This document shows, piece by piece, positions 11,043 through 21,278 of a DNA stretch of 48,689 nt. Made by a program: the position numbers and the translations under genes. The notes beneath the pieces were generated by a model. That model was not told where the DNA came from, did not search any database, and saw only the letters and a program-made list of their open reading frames with translations. This DNA comes from Staphylococcus devriesei (GTDB lineage: Bacteria; Bacillota; Bacilli; Staphylococcales; Staphylococcaceae): assembly GCF_002902625.1 (NCBI RefSeq), contig NZ_PPRG01000059.1, positions 1 to 48,689 on the forward strand. Direction: 5' to 3'. The stretch's first letter is position 1, and every line of letters begins with the position of its first letter.

Positions 11043-11151
11043 ATTTACAGTCCCCTCTTTATATATTTATCGAAGTACAATAAACACTATAACATTAAAG
11101 TATGTTAAAATCTTTATTTAGAACTAAGTTAGATAGAAAGGAAAATGTTTT

Positions 11152-12668
<1,517 letters not shown>

Positions 12669-12733
12669 GGCCATCGACTAACATTTATATTCGGACTTTA
12701 TTCCTCCACGAAGTAACTCATCACCTATTAAAC

Positions 12734-12770
12734 AAGCTCTGATTTAATTTCAAAAATTAAATCAGAGCTT
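12734..12770. terminator. bidirectional terminator between mnmM and rot
   Basis: A perfect 17-bp inverted repeat (12734-12750 and 12754-12770) with a 3-nt loop between the convergent genes; short A/T runs lie on both sides. Confidence 0.85.
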
Positions 12771-12797
12771 TAATTATATAATTAGTTTAGCAAGCAT

Positions 12798-13199
12798 TTA
12801 TGCACCCATTAAAGAATTTAAGCTATTCTCTAATGATTCGTATTTTTTCTTAATCATTTCAGAAATAAATTCTAGTAATTCAGTTTTAAATTGAGCTTTT
12901 TCTTCATTAAAATGAATAATTACTGTGCGTTCGTCATCAAGTGGGCGTTCTTTATTTATCCACCCTGCGTGAACTAAATTATTGTATGTACTAGTACGTT
13001 TGTAGGACTTAATGCTAACATAGCTATCCATTTCTTTTAATGTCATAGCCCCTTTGTCCCATAATGTAAGTAAGATAAGTACTTCTTCCTTAGTTAAATC
13101 ATATGTTTCATAAATGATTTTGAAAATAGAGTTGATTTCTTTACACAATTCTTCTAATTGTAATATCATAGTGACGCTTTCTTTAGCTTGATTACTCAA
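12798..13199 (-). CDS. rot: SarA-family regulator Rot (repressor of toxins)
   Basis: A 133-residue winged-helix protein of the SarA/MarR type, the same length as S. aureus Rot. The segments [33 protein letters not shown] (recognition helix region) and [16 protein letters not shown] (wing) match Rot closely, while the N-terminal 15 residues differ. In S. aureus, Rot represses exotoxin genes and activates surface-protein genes, and its translation is blocked by RNAIII. The position next to putA and the riboflavin operon is the S. aureus position. In a species with fewer toxins its regulon may differ (inference). Confidence 0.9.
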   Translation of the reverse strand: MSNQAKESVTMILQLEELCKEINSIFKIIYETYDLTKEEVLILLTLWDKGAMTLKEMDSYVSIKSYKRTSTYNNLVHAGWINKERPLDDERTVIIHFNEEKAQFKTELLEFISEMIKKKYESLENSLNSLMGA

Positions 13200-13457
13200 T
13201 GTTGACCCCTCCCTTATGATTTAGACACCTGTTTAAATAATCAATCACCCATAATATATTAATCATTTACCCATTCTATTTAATTATAATTAAATAGAAC
13301 TAAATAAATTTATAATTTTTTATATTTAGAATATACCAATATCACAATTTACATTCAACTTTCATGATTTGCTCGATATTTTAATTCATTTAAAAGTTTA
13401 AATATACATATATGTATTAAGGTAAAACAATGTGGCATTTCAGTTATAATGTAGTGG
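13200..13457. other. AT-rich rot upstream region
   Basis: A roughly 260-bp untranslated stretch upstream of rot, with several A/T runs and TATAAT-like hexamers but no single promoter I can defend. No ORF with a ribosome site is visible. A rot promoter and 5' leader must lie here. Confidence 0.5.
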
Positions 13458-13501
13458 AAAAAATAAAACAGTTTAGAACATGAATGTATGTTCCAAACTG
13501 T
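13458..13501 (-). terminator. terminator of the serine-less hydrolase-fold gene
   Basis: Arms 13468-13481 and 13488-13501, 14 bp. One position is G-U on the minus strand but A-C on the plus strand, which fixes the direction. TTTTATTTTTT follows on the minus strand. Confidence 0.85.
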
Positions 13502-13538
13502 ATGATTTTAAAATATGAGTACACTACATTTTTAAAGT

Positions 13539-14369
13539 TTATAATATATCTTCAATTTCATCTTCTTTAACGATAAATCCCATAGTATTAACACTATTAT
13601 TGAGGAATGTTAGCACATAGCGCATAACTTGATCACGTTCAGGTTCATTATGAACTTCATGATATAAACCAGACCATGCTTTAAAATATAACTCCGACGT
13701 TGCTAATTGAGTTTTTAAATTATCGATTGCTCTGACGTCTAATAATTTATCTTCAGTACCATACATCAGTAATGTTGGCATAGGTTTGATATCTTTAATA
13801 TGCTGTGATGTGTCTTTCATCGTTTCAATAACAATGTTATACCATTTATAAGTCACCTTTTTAAGCATTAAGCCATCTTGTTCTGTTTCTTCAATGACTT
13901 CTGGGTTACGAGTTAAATCACTATAATTAATACCTAATTTAAATCGTGCATCTTTATTACCCTTGCCTATATTTGAAATAAACATGTTTTTTCGTGTTTT
14001 ATTATTTCTCTTTAATTCAAGCATTGGAGAAATTAACATCATGCCTTCAATTGGTAATTCTGCCTTTTCGAGCATATTTAACACGATTAAACCGCCTAAA
14101 CCTATTCCCATAACGAAAGTTGGAATTTTATATTCATTAGCAACACTTACCCATTCGATAAGCTTTTCATGATAAATTTCGAAATTTTTAAGTTGACCCT
14201 TGCTGGCACGAGAAGTTTGTCCCTGCCCTGGCAAATCACCCATGATAACATGGTAACCATTACGTCTTAACATTGTAATAACATAAGCATATCGCCCCGT
14301 ATGCTCTAAAATATTGTGTAATATAACTACCACGCCTTTAGCGTCGTGTTCTGTTTCCCACTTCCACAT
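13539..14369 (-). CDS. alpha/beta-hydrolase fold protein, nucleophile Ser replaced by Gly
   Basis: A 276-residue protein with the fold and order of monoglyceride-lipase/lysophospholipase hydrolases (serine hydrolase 'hydrolase_4' group). The nucleophile elbow, normally GxSxGG, reads GIGLGG at 88-93, so the serine position (90) is glycine, codon GGT on the minus strand. The oxyanion HG motif reads HN at 18-19. The acid (MYGTEDKLLD) and the histidine (GLYHEVHNEP) of the triad are retained. It is therefore probably not a classical serine hydrolase; a binding or scaffolding role, or altered chemistry, is possible. It lies between rot and putA and has its own terminator. Confidence 0.85.
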   Translation of the reverse strand: MWKWETEHDAKGVVVILHNILEHTGRYAYVITMLRRNGYHVIMGDLPGQGQTSRASKGQLKNFEIYHEKLIEWVSVANEYKIPTFVMGIGLGGLIVLNMLEKAELPIEGMMLISPMLELKRNNKTRKNMFISNIGKGNKDARFKLGINYSDLTRNPEVIEETEQDGLMLKKVTYKWYNIVIETMKDTSQHIKDIKPMPTLLMYGTEDKLLDVRAIDNLKTQLATSELYFKAWSGLYHEVHNEPERDQVMRYVLTFLNNSVNTMGFIVKEDEIEDIL

Positions 14370-14533
14370 GATTATTAATCCCTTCTCACTTATATTTCAA
14401 CACAAGTATTATATCAAATAATTACATCTAATTGGCACTCAAGCGTATGTACGATTAAGATGAATTTACGTTTTTAAAATTAGAGATTTTGAAATTAAAA
14501 TGTGATTCTACCTTTTTTGTAGGGTATATACTA

Positions 14534-14548
14534 ATGAAAACGCTTTCT
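14534..14548 (+). promoter_or_regulatory. cre operator (CcpA site) of putA
   Basis: ATGAAAACGCTTTCT matches the cre consensus WTGNAANCGNWNNCW at every defined position. It begins 2 bases after a -10-like TATACT (14527-14532), about 70 bases before the putA ATG. A near-inverted copy (AGCGCTTTTTCAT) follows within 20 bases, giving dyad symmetry. The position predicts repression in glucose. Confidence 0.8.
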
Positions 14549-14615
14549 TATAGCGCTTTTTCATGATAAACTAATTAATAAATAAAAGATTTTGGGGAAG
14601 ATGGAGGAATTTAAT

Positions 14616-15617
14616 ATGTCACTTTTTAGAAACTTTTTTATTGCCTTATCTAACAGTAGTTATTTAAATGAAACTGCTCGTAAATTAGGCCCAAGAATGG
14701 GCGCAAATAAGGTAGTAGCGGGTAACACAATCGAACAATTAATTGATACAATTGAGTATCTTAATGATAAAAATATTGAAGTAACAGTAGATAATCTTGG
14801 AGAATTTGTAGGTACTGAAGCATTAGCAACTCAAGCTAAAAATGAAATTCTTGAAGTTATGCAAGCCATTAAAGACTATAATGTAGACGCGCATATGTCA
14901 GTTAAATTAAGTTCATTAGGTGGAGAATTTGATACTGAATTAGCTTATCAAAACTTAAGAGAAATTTTATTAAAAGCTGATGAATTTGATAAAATGCATA
15001 TTAATATTGATACAGAAAAATATGACAGCTTACAACAAATTATTAAAGTATTAGATCGCTTAAAAGGTGAATTCAGAAATGTGGGCACAGTAATTCAAGC
15101 CTATTTATATGACGGACTAGATTTAATTGATAGATATCCTGAATTACGTTTACGTTTGGTAAAAGGAGCTTATAAAGAAGACGAGAGCATTGCCTATCAA
15201 ACTAAAGAAGAAATCGATGCTAATTACATAAAAATCATCGAAAAACGTCTTCTAAACGCGAAGAATTTTACTTCAATCGCTACACACGACGATAAAATCA
15301 TTAACCATGTTAAACAATTTGTTAAAGATAATAATATTGAAAAAGATGCCTTTGAATTCCAAATGTTATATGGTTTCCGAAGTGAATTAGCAGAAGAAAT
15401 TGCACATCAAGGTGATCATTTCACAGTATATGTACCATATGGTAATGACTGGTTTGGTTACTTCATGCGCCGACTTGCTGAACGCCCTCAAAACTTAGCG
15501 TTAGCGTATCAGGAATTTGTATCTACAGAAACGCTTAAAAAAGTTGGTCTAACTAGTGTAATCGGTTTAGGGGCTCTCGCAGCAATTTCAGGGGCCGTTA
15601 AATTCTTTAGACGCTAA
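14616..15617 (+). CDS. putA: proline dehydrogenase
   Basis: A 333-residue monofunctional proline dehydrogenase (FAD, beta/alpha barrel) that oxidises proline to pyrroline-5-carboxylate and feeds electrons to the quinone pool. Characteristic stretches are SVKLSSLG (about 100), RLRLVKGAYKE with the FAD-contacting lysine, ATHDD, and EFQMLYGFRSELA near 255. A C-terminal hydrophobic segment (VGLTSVIGLGALAAISGAV) may associate with the membrane. ATG at 14616 was chosen because GGAGG lies 8 bases upstream; the frame extends 8 codons further without a better site. Regulated by the cre site above. Confidence 0.93.
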   Translation: MSLFRNFFIALSNSSYLNETARKLGPRMGANKVVAGNTIEQLIDTIEYLNDKNIEVTVDNLGEFVGTEALATQAKNEILEVMQAIKDYNVDAHMSVKLSSLGGEFDTELAYQNLREILLKADEFDKMHINIDTEKYDSLQQIIKVLDRLKGEFRNVGTVIQAYLYDGLDLIDRYPELRLRLVKGAYKEDESIAYQTKEEIDANYIKIIEKRLLNAKNFTSIATHDDKIINHVKQFVKDNNIEKDAFEFQMLYGFRSELAEEIAHQGDHFTVYVPYGNDWFGYFMRRLAERPQNLALAYQEFVSTETLKKVGLTSVIGLGALAAISGAVKFFRR

Positions 15618-15651
15618 AATTGGAATAAAAAATTTATATTTTTATTAATAA

Positions 15652-15693
15652 AACACCCTAAAATGATTTCTGATTTAAGAAACCATCTTAGGG
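15652..15693 (-). terminator. terminator of the riboflavin operon
   Basis: A 16-bp stem (15656-15671 and 15678-15693) with two G-U pairs on the minus strand, then TGTTTTATT. The corresponding A-C mismatches on the plus strand suggest it primarily ends rib transcription, though putA converges on it. Confidence 0.8.
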
Positions 15694-15719
15694 CTATTCA
15701 TTTATCTTTTTCTTCTAAA

Positions 15720-16178
15720 TTAAAATTGTTTTAGTAAGTTCGCCATTTCAATTGCACTTACTGCCGCGTCTGCACCTTTATTACCTGCTTTAGTACCTGC
15801 TCTTTCAACAGCTTGCTCAATACTTTCAGTCGTTACTACACCAAAAATAACTGGAGTATCAGATACATCGTTAGCCTTTGAAACGCCTTTTGCTACTTCA
15901 TTACACACGTAATCATAATGAGATGTAGCACCTCTAATGACACATCCTAAAGTAATTACTGCATCGTATTCACTTTTTTGAGCTAATTTTTTAGCAACTA
16001 ATGGTATTTCGAAAGCACCTGGCACATATGCAACATCAATATTATTGTCATCTACGCCATGTCTAATTAATGTATCTTTCGCTCCATCTAATAAACGATT
16101 TGTTATAAAATCATTAAAACGACTTACCACTATTGCAACTTTTAAATCCGTACCTACTAATTTACCTTCAAAATTCAT
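15720..16178 (-). CDS. ribH: 6,7-dimethyl-8-ribityllumazine synthase
   Basis: The 152-residue lumazine synthase, which condenses 5-amino-6-ribitylaminouracil with 3,4-dihydroxy-2-butanone 4-phosphate in the penultimate riboflavin step. Visible motifs are VVSRFNDFI near 17-25, [31 protein letters not shown] and [14 protein letters not shown]. It forms icosahedral shells in related bacteria. Last gene of ribD-ribE-ribBA-ribH, 12 bases after ribBA, then the operon terminator. Confidence 0.96.
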   Translation of the reverse strand: MNFEGKLVGTDLKVAIVVSRFNDFITNRLLDGAKDTLIRHGVDDNNIDVAYVPGAFEIPLVAKKLAQKSEYDAVITLGCVIRGATSHYDYVCNEVAKGVSKANDVSDTPVIFGVVTTESIEQAVERAGTKAGNKGADAAVSAIEMANLLKQF

Positions 16179-16190
16179 ATTAAAAGCCTC

Positions 16191-17372
16191 CTATAATAAA
16201 TGTCCCATTTTTGTTTTTTTAGTCATCATATATACATGATTATGTGCAGTTTCCGGCACAATAATTTCTGTTCGGTTTGTAACTTTGATTCCGTATTCCT
16301 TTAATCCCTCAAATTTCTTAGGATTATTACTTAATAAATTGACTTGCTGCACATTAAAATAATTTAAAATTTGAGCAGCTATATGATAATCTCTTAAATC
16401 TTCATCAAATCCTAAAGCTAAATTCGCTGTAACTGTATCATGACCTTGCTCGATTAATTCATAAGCTTTCAATTTATTAATTAACCCAATTCCTCTACCT
16501 TCTTGAGGTAAGTAGATAATTAAACCACCATGCTTATTAATATAATCCATTGAGGCTTCTAATTGAGCGCCACAATCACATCTTTGACTATGGAAAATGT
16601 CTCCTGTTAAACACGCTGAATGGATTCGTACATTTTCAGTGGCACGAGGTTCACCTTTCGCAAGTACAACTATTTCCTCATCAGTAAACTCTGAATGGAA
16701 ACCATACATTTCAAAGTCACCGTTATCAGTCGGCATTTGAACACGTGCTTTTAATTTCACTTCATTCATATTATGTTTACGAAATTTAACTAAACTCTCA
16801 ATTGTAATCATTTTCAAATTATGGCGTTCTTTAAAGCGTTGAAGTTCTTCACCTTTAGCCATCGTTCCATCATCATTCATAATCTCACAAATAACACCTG
16901 CTGGCTCTGCACCACTTAATTTTGCTAAATCTACTGCTGCTTCGGTATGGCCTGTTCTTTCAAGTACGCCCTTATCTTTAGCAATTAATGGAAACAAATG
17001 ACCCGGTCTATGAAAATCATTAGCAGTAGCCGCTGAATCAATTAAAGCACGAGCAGTGGCCATACGATCAAAAGCACTAATACCTGTTGAAGTCGTCACA
17101 TGATCAATACTAACTGTAAAATTAGTACCGAAACCATCAGTGTTATGTTCAACCATTGGCATTAGATTTAAACGTTGCGCAATGTGAGTACTAATTGGCG
17201 CGCAAATTAGGCCACGTCCTTCTTGTGCCATAAAATTTATTGTATTATCATTCATCCACTGAGTAACTGCAATTAAGTCGCCTTCATTTTCACGGTCTTC
17301 ATCATCTACAACGATAATACTTTCACCGCGTTTTAAAGCTTCAATTGCTTCGCTAATTTCATCAAATTTCAT
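16191..17372 (-). CDS. ribBA: bifunctional DHBP synthase / GTP cyclohydrolase II
   Basis: A 393-residue fusion. The N-terminal RibB half (about 1-200) makes 3,4-dihydroxy-2-butanone 4-phosphate from ribulose 5-phosphate; its acidic metal loop is VVDDEDRENEGDL. The C-terminal RibA half opens GTP; its zinc cysteines are in CLTGDIFHSQRCDCGAQL and its GTP/arginine loop is LPQEGRGIGL. Together these supply both precursors of lumazine. An AGGAGG site precedes the ATG; 12 bases separate it from ribE. Confidence 0.96.
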   Translation of the reverse strand: MKFDEISEAIEALKRGESIIVVDDEDRENEGDLIAVTQWMNDNTINFMAQEGRGLICAPISTHIAQRLNLMPMVEHNTDGFGTNFTVSIDHVTTSTGISAFDRMATARALIDSAATANDFHRPGHLFPLIAKDKGVLERTGHTEAAVDLAKLSGAEPAGVICEIMNDDGTMAKGEELQRFKERHNLKMITIESLVKFRKHNMNEVKLKARVQMPTDNGDFEMYGFHSEFTDEEIVVLAKGEPRATENVRIHSACLTGDIFHSQRCDCGAQLEASMDYINKHGGLIIYLPQEGRGIGLINKLKAYELIEQGHDTVTANLALGFDEDLRDYHIAAQILNYFNVQQVNLLSNNPKKFEGLKEYGIKVTNRTEIIVPETAHNHVYMMTKKTKMGHLL

Positions 17373-17384
17373 TGGTTACGCCTC

Positions 17385-18017
17385 CTAGAATCCAAACGCT
17401 TTTAATTTATCAACTGTTAATTCTGAATTATTTCTGTTAAGTATAGTTTCGACATATTTAAATAGAACATCCGTCTCAAGATGAACATTGTCACCAATTT
17501 TCTTAGAAGAGAGTATTGTAGAGCGTCTTGTTTCAGGGATTAAATGAATGTCGAAGCTATTACTATGTAAGTCGAAAACGGTTAGACTTACACCATCAAC
17601 TGTAATAGATCCTTGTTTTACCATTTGCTTTATAATTGTATCAGGTGCCTTGATTGTCACAATTCGAGAGTTAGGTGTTTCATTAATATGCGACACCACA
17701 CCCTTTTGATCGACGTGACCTAATACAAAATGGCCACCAAAACGTCCATTTCCTGCCATTGCACGCTCCAAATTCACCTCGTCATGTTGCTTAATTTGAG
17801 ACAAATATGTTTTATCCTCCGTACCTTTAATAACTTGCACAGTAAAATAAGTATCTTGGAAGTTGACAACAGTTAGACATGCGCCATTGACGCTAATAGA
17901 ATCACCAATCTGCATATCTTCTAAAATCTTATGACATGCAATATCAAGCGTTCTTACGGATTGTTGTGTACGAATGTTTTTCACAGTACCTATTTCTTCA
18001 ACGATACCTGTAAACAT
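17385..18017 (-). CDS. ribE: riboflavin synthase alpha chain
   Basis: A 210-residue riboflavin synthase that dismutates two lumazines to riboflavin. The typical internal duplication is visible: MFTGIVEEIG with VNGACLTV in the first barrel and VDGVSLTV in the second (about residue 140). The MFTGIVE N-terminus is diagnostic. It begins 6 bases after ribD and shares the FMN-controlled transcript. Confidence 0.95.
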   Translation of the reverse strand: MFTGIVEEIGTVKNIRTQQSVRTLDIACHKILEDMQIGDSISVNGACLTVVNFQDTYFTVQVIKGTEDKTYLSQIKQHDEVNLERAMAGNGRFGGHFVLGHVDQKGVVSHINETPNSRIVTIKAPDTIIKQMVKQGSITVDGVSLTVFDLHSNSFDIHLIPETRRSTILSSKKIGDNVHLETDVLFKYVETILNRNNSELTVDKLKAFGF

Positions 18018-18023
18018 TGTTAT

Positions 18024-19067
18024 TCACTTCTTTCGCATTATCATTTTAATATTTTGGTTAATTAACTCAGTAGAAATAATTTCAAATTGTGTGGCCTGGT
18101 CTAAATCAATGACATGATCTGTTTGATAGAATTGATGTATTCCACGACCACCTATTATTTTCGGGGCGTAATAAATAATAAGTTGATCTAAGTATTTAGA
18201 TTGGAGAAATGCTGAAGTAACACGAGGGCCTGCTTCAATTAAAAGTTTACCTACGCCTCGCTCGTAGATATCAGTTAAAATATTGTCTAATTTACAATCT
18301 GCTAAATGTATAATTTTAATATGCTCATTTGGACTTGTCAGCGATTCATGTTCAGTGTATATCCAAATCTCACTCAAATTATCATGAAAGATTTGTTTCG
18401 AAAAATCAATATCTCCCTTTCTTGATAAGATGATACGCGTTGGATGTTTACCATCTTGAATGCATGTCGTATACCGTGGATTATCCGCTTCCACTGTGCC
18501 ATATCCAGTCAGTACTGCATCATGAGTATGACGCAAACGATAGACATCTTGTTTTACTTCAGGATTAGTAATCCACTGGCTTTGTCCATTATCAGTTGCT
18601 TGTTTACCATCTAAGGTTGCCGATACTTTTACAGTTATTTCAGGTACTTTATTATTTTTCGCTTTGAAAAAGTCTTCATATAACTGTGCCGCTTCAGTCG
18701 AATGTTGGTATTCAACTTCAATTCCAGCTTTTTGTAAGATTGCATCTCCTTCAGAAGGTAACGTAGTGTCCTTGACTGCATATATTACTTTGCTAAGTCC
18801 AAATTCAATGATTTTATTGACACATGGTGGCGTTGAACCATAGTGTGTACAAGGTTCTAAAGAAATATAAATTGTGCCACCTTTCGCTTTATCTTGAGCC
18901 ATATCCAATGCTTGAACTTCAGCATGTTTATCGCCTTGCATCAGATGTGCACCTAAACCTACGATGCGTCCGTCATTAACTACTACTGAACCTACTGGAG
19001 GATTAACACCAGTTTGACCTTCAACCATTTGCGCAAGTTGTATTGCGTATTGCATAAAATTACTCAA
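18024..19067 (-). CDS. ribD: bifunctional pyrimidine deaminase/reductase RibD
   Basis: A 347-residue fusion of an N-terminal deaminase (zinc motif HAEVQALD near 48-55 and EPCTHYGSTPPC near 72-83) and a C-terminal NADPH reductase (KVSATLDGKQA, then SQWITNPE). It performs the second and third steps after GTP opening. The start is TTG at 19067, 5 bases after GAGGTG; the next ATG, 4 codons in, is too far from that site. First gene of the operon, directly downstream of the FMN riboswitch terminator. Confidence 0.94.
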   Translation of the reverse strand: MSNFMQYAIQLAQMVEGQTGVNPPVGSVVVNDGRIVGLGAHLMQGDKHAEVQALDMAQDKAKGGTIYISLEPCTHYGSTPPCVNKIIEFGLSKVIYAVKDTTLPSEGDAILQKAGIEVEYQHSTEAAQLYEDFFKAKNNKVPEITVKVSATLDGKQATDNGQSQWITNPEVKQDVYRLRHTHDAVLTGYGTVEADNPRYTTCIQDGKHPTRIILSRKGDIDFSKQIFHDNLSEIWIYTEHESLTSPNEHIKIIHLADCKLDNILTDIYERGVGKLLIEAGPRVTSAFLQSKYLDQLIIYYAPKIIGGRGIHQFYQTDHVIDLDQATQFEIISTELINQNIKMIMRKK

Positions 19068-19085
19068 CTCATCACCTCTATAACT

Positions 19086-19128
19086 AAAAACTCCCTATAC
19101 CGTAATGTAATTATTAGGCATAGGGAGT
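19086..19128 (-). terminator. expression-platform terminator of the FMN riboswitch
   Basis: A 12-bp stem (19090-19101 with 19117-19128, one G-U) followed by TTTTT on the minus strand, between the aptamer and the ribD ribosome site. This is the expected off-state terminator when FMN is bound. Confidence 0.85.
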
Positions 19129-19208
19129 CTACATGTATATTTAAATAAGCTTACGACATTTCATAAATGTGCACGCTTAATAAACGTCTTTATTCAACGA
19201 CGTCTTCA

Positions 19209-19340
19209 TTCTTTCTCCCATCCAGACTTTTACTGTCGGCTCTAGAGTCTCACTAGATCAACCGAGGATGTCGTTACCAACATGCTCGGGTCGCAGGCTT
19301 AATTTACTGCCGGTTGGGAATTACACCCCGCCCCGAAAGA
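19209..19340 (-). promoter_or_regulatory. FMN riboswitch (RFN element)
   Basis: On the minus strand the aptamer runs from CTTTCGGGGCGGGGTG (near 19338) through CCCAACCGGCAGTAAAT, AGCCTGCGACCCG and GAGCCGACAGTAAAAGTC to GGATGGGAGAAAG (near 19209). These are the conserved RFN blocks in order. It controls ribD-ribE-ribBA-ribH by transcription attenuation. Confidence 0.97.
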
Positions 19341-19490
19341 ATTACTATGAAATTGTGATTATTGAGTTAATGTAGATTAGTTACTACAAAATAATCATAC
19401 CCTTTATTTTTATAAATTACAAATGTAGAAACCATGTAAAAGTGAGAGTTCGCTATTTAATGGATAGTTCAGCTAAATAAGTGTAAAGAT

Positions 19491-20978
19491 TTACTCTTTG
19501 TGGTCAAAGTGACTTTGTGTTTTGTATAAATAATCAACTGTACTAACAGCTTGATCAACAATCATTTTCACGCCATTACGTAATTTGTTAACTCCATTCG
19601 TAACGTGACCGATAGCAATCATATTATTAAGCGTGCCATATCTCGGGCTAATAACTTGGTTTGTCTCTGGAATGATTTGAATACCGCCCATTGGATGAGG
19701 TTGTACGATACGATGATTTTCAAGATTTAAAATAAGCCGATCATCTTCGTCTAAATCTGCTAAATGCGTTTTTGCACCGGTAGCATTGATAACGACATCA
19801 TAGCGATATGCCACATCATCGTCTTTAAATTTTAAGATAAACTGACTATCATCATGTGAAACATCTTCTAATCCTCTTTTTATAATGAGTGAGTCATTAT
19901 TTATCAGTTCGATAATTAATTTTGCAGTTCTCGGTGGCATCGGATTAGAATTTAATTGAATGATCTTTGTAAAACGTTGATCGAATTCTCTTTGATCTTC
20001 TTTACTCAAACTATTCCAAATCCAATTTAAATTTTCTTTAATATTTTCAATTAAACTTTGGAATATTCCCACTTTCTCAGGGTTTTGTAAATCATATTCT
20101 ATATCAGCAATTGCATTTCCAGTTCGACGGTGTGCCAATTCTTCTAAATCAATCTTATAATGCTTACAATCTAATTTAAACAGTTCGAACGCACGTTCTA
20201 AAGGTACATTACCATAATGTTGCGCCTTTAATTTATTAAAATTTTCTTTAGTTAAGTGTTTAAAATTAAGGGGAATCATCTTTCCTCTAACACTAGGTAA
20301 ATGAGCCGAACGACTCGTCATTGTAATAGGTAATTTCGGATGATGTGCGGTTACATAACGTACAACATCGAGACTTGCTAATCCTGTGCCAATAATTGCA
20401 ATATCATCAGATTGAGATACATCATCCAATGTATTGTATGTAGGATAAGGCGTTGGTATATAGCCTTCTTTTCCTTTTAACTTATATGGGTCGTGGTAAG
20501 CAAACGTTCCAGTTGTTAAGAAGATATAATCATATTCTTTCCATTCATTCATATCTTCTGACGTACACACGTAATATCTGAGTGTCGTTTCACCTACTTC
20601 TGACTTTGTAAATATCTCATAGACTTCTTTATTAATAATAGTGAGATTATTATATGAATGTTCATAGTTTGAAAGATACGATTTCATATAATGGCCAAAT
20701 ACAAATCGAGGTAAATATTGAGGGTTGTCAAATTTAAATTTAGTTTGCTCCTGATACCACTTCCAGAACTCTTCATCATCATCTAAATTCAAGCTCATAT
20801 TTTTGGTAGGCAAATTAATCAAGAGTTGACTACTATCATTTTGAAAAGGGACGCCCTGCCCCATGTTTTTAGCATTATCATACACATCTACTTGGAGATT
20901 TTTAAACTCATCATACTTTACCAGTTGTCTAAGCACACTCACTCCAGCTGTGCCCGTTCCAATAATTGCAACACGCAT
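19491..20978 (-). CDS. FAD/NAD(P)-binding flavoprotein (FAD-NAD(P)-binding family)
   Basis: A protein of about 495 residues. The N-terminal Rossmann motif is VAIIGTGTAGVSVLRQL, and a second dinucleotide-type motif, IAIIGTGLASLDVVRYV, lies near residue 195. NATGAK and MIAIGHVTNG occur toward the C-terminus. This is the layout of the large uncharacterised FAD/NAD(P)-binding family annotated in many Firmicutes next to riboflavin genes. The substrate is unknown. The start is ambiguous: I prefer the ATG at 20978 (MRVAIIG); the alternative ATG codons at 20990 and 20987 abut the AAGG site too closely. Confidence 0.8.
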   Translation of the reverse strand: MRVAIIGTGTAGVSVLRQLVKYDEFKNLQVDVYDNAKNMGQGVPFQNDSSQLLINLPTKNMSLNLDDDEEFWKWYQEQTKFKFDNPQYLPRFVFGHYMKSYLSNYEHSYNNLTIINKEVYEIFTKSEVGETTLRYYVCTSEDMNEWKEYDYIFLTTGTFAYHDPYKLKGKEGYIPTPYPTYNTLDDVSQSDDIAIIGTGLASLDVVRYVTAHHPKLPITMTSRSAHLPSVRGKMIPLNFKHLTKENFNKLKAQHYGNVPLERAFELFKLDCKHYKIDLEELAHRRTGNAIADIEYDLQNPEKVGIFQSLIENIKENLNWIWNSLSKEDQREFDQRFTKIIQLNSNPMPPRTAKLIIELINNDSLIIKRGLEDVSHDDSQFILKFKDDDVAYRYDVVINATGAKTHLADLDEDDRLILNLENHRIVQPHPMGGIQIIPETNQVISPRYGTLNNMIAIGHVTNGVNKLRNGVKMIVDQAVSTVDYLYKTQSHFDHKE

Positions 20979-21143
20979 ATTTAACATCATCCTTCAGTTG
21001 AACTCTATATTTATTTAACTATTCTAATATTATATCAATAACTTAATACCTATAAAATGAATTATACTTACTATATATAGCCTTTCTATATAATTTTTAA
21101 CCTATTTACGATATGTTATTATCAAGATACTGAGGTGAGATAA

Positions 21144-21221
21144 ATGAAATTTTTAATTAAAGTTGCTTTAGTCTTCGTGATTGCTTTTAGTTGGTTAAGT
21201 AGAAAAAATAAAGCCGAATAA
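21144..21221 (+). CDS. 25-residue membrane peptide
   Basis: A very short ORF with a convincing ribosome site (GAGGTG, 6 bases before ATG) and a strong terminator right after its stop. The product is MKFLIKVALVFVIAFSWLSR followed by KNKAE. It has one hydrophobic helix (about residues 4-18) with a positively charged C-terminal end, so it is a single-pass or surface-associated membrane peptide. It is divergent from the flavoprotein gene. No function can be assigned; a small stress or regulatory membrane protein is the kind of role such peptides have, but this is speculation. Confidence 0.65.
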   Translation: MKFLIKVALVFVIAFSWLSRKNKAE

Positions 21222-21233
21222 CTATATAACCTA

Positions 21234-21275
21234 AAAAACCAACGCGCCACTTATATACGAGACGCGTTGGTTTTT
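21234..21275. terminator. bidirectional terminator between small peptide gene and sagB
   Basis: A perfect 13-bp repeat with A5 and T5 ends: arms 21234-21246 and 21263-21275. Convergent genes share it. Confidence 0.9.
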
Positions 21276-21278
21276 ATA

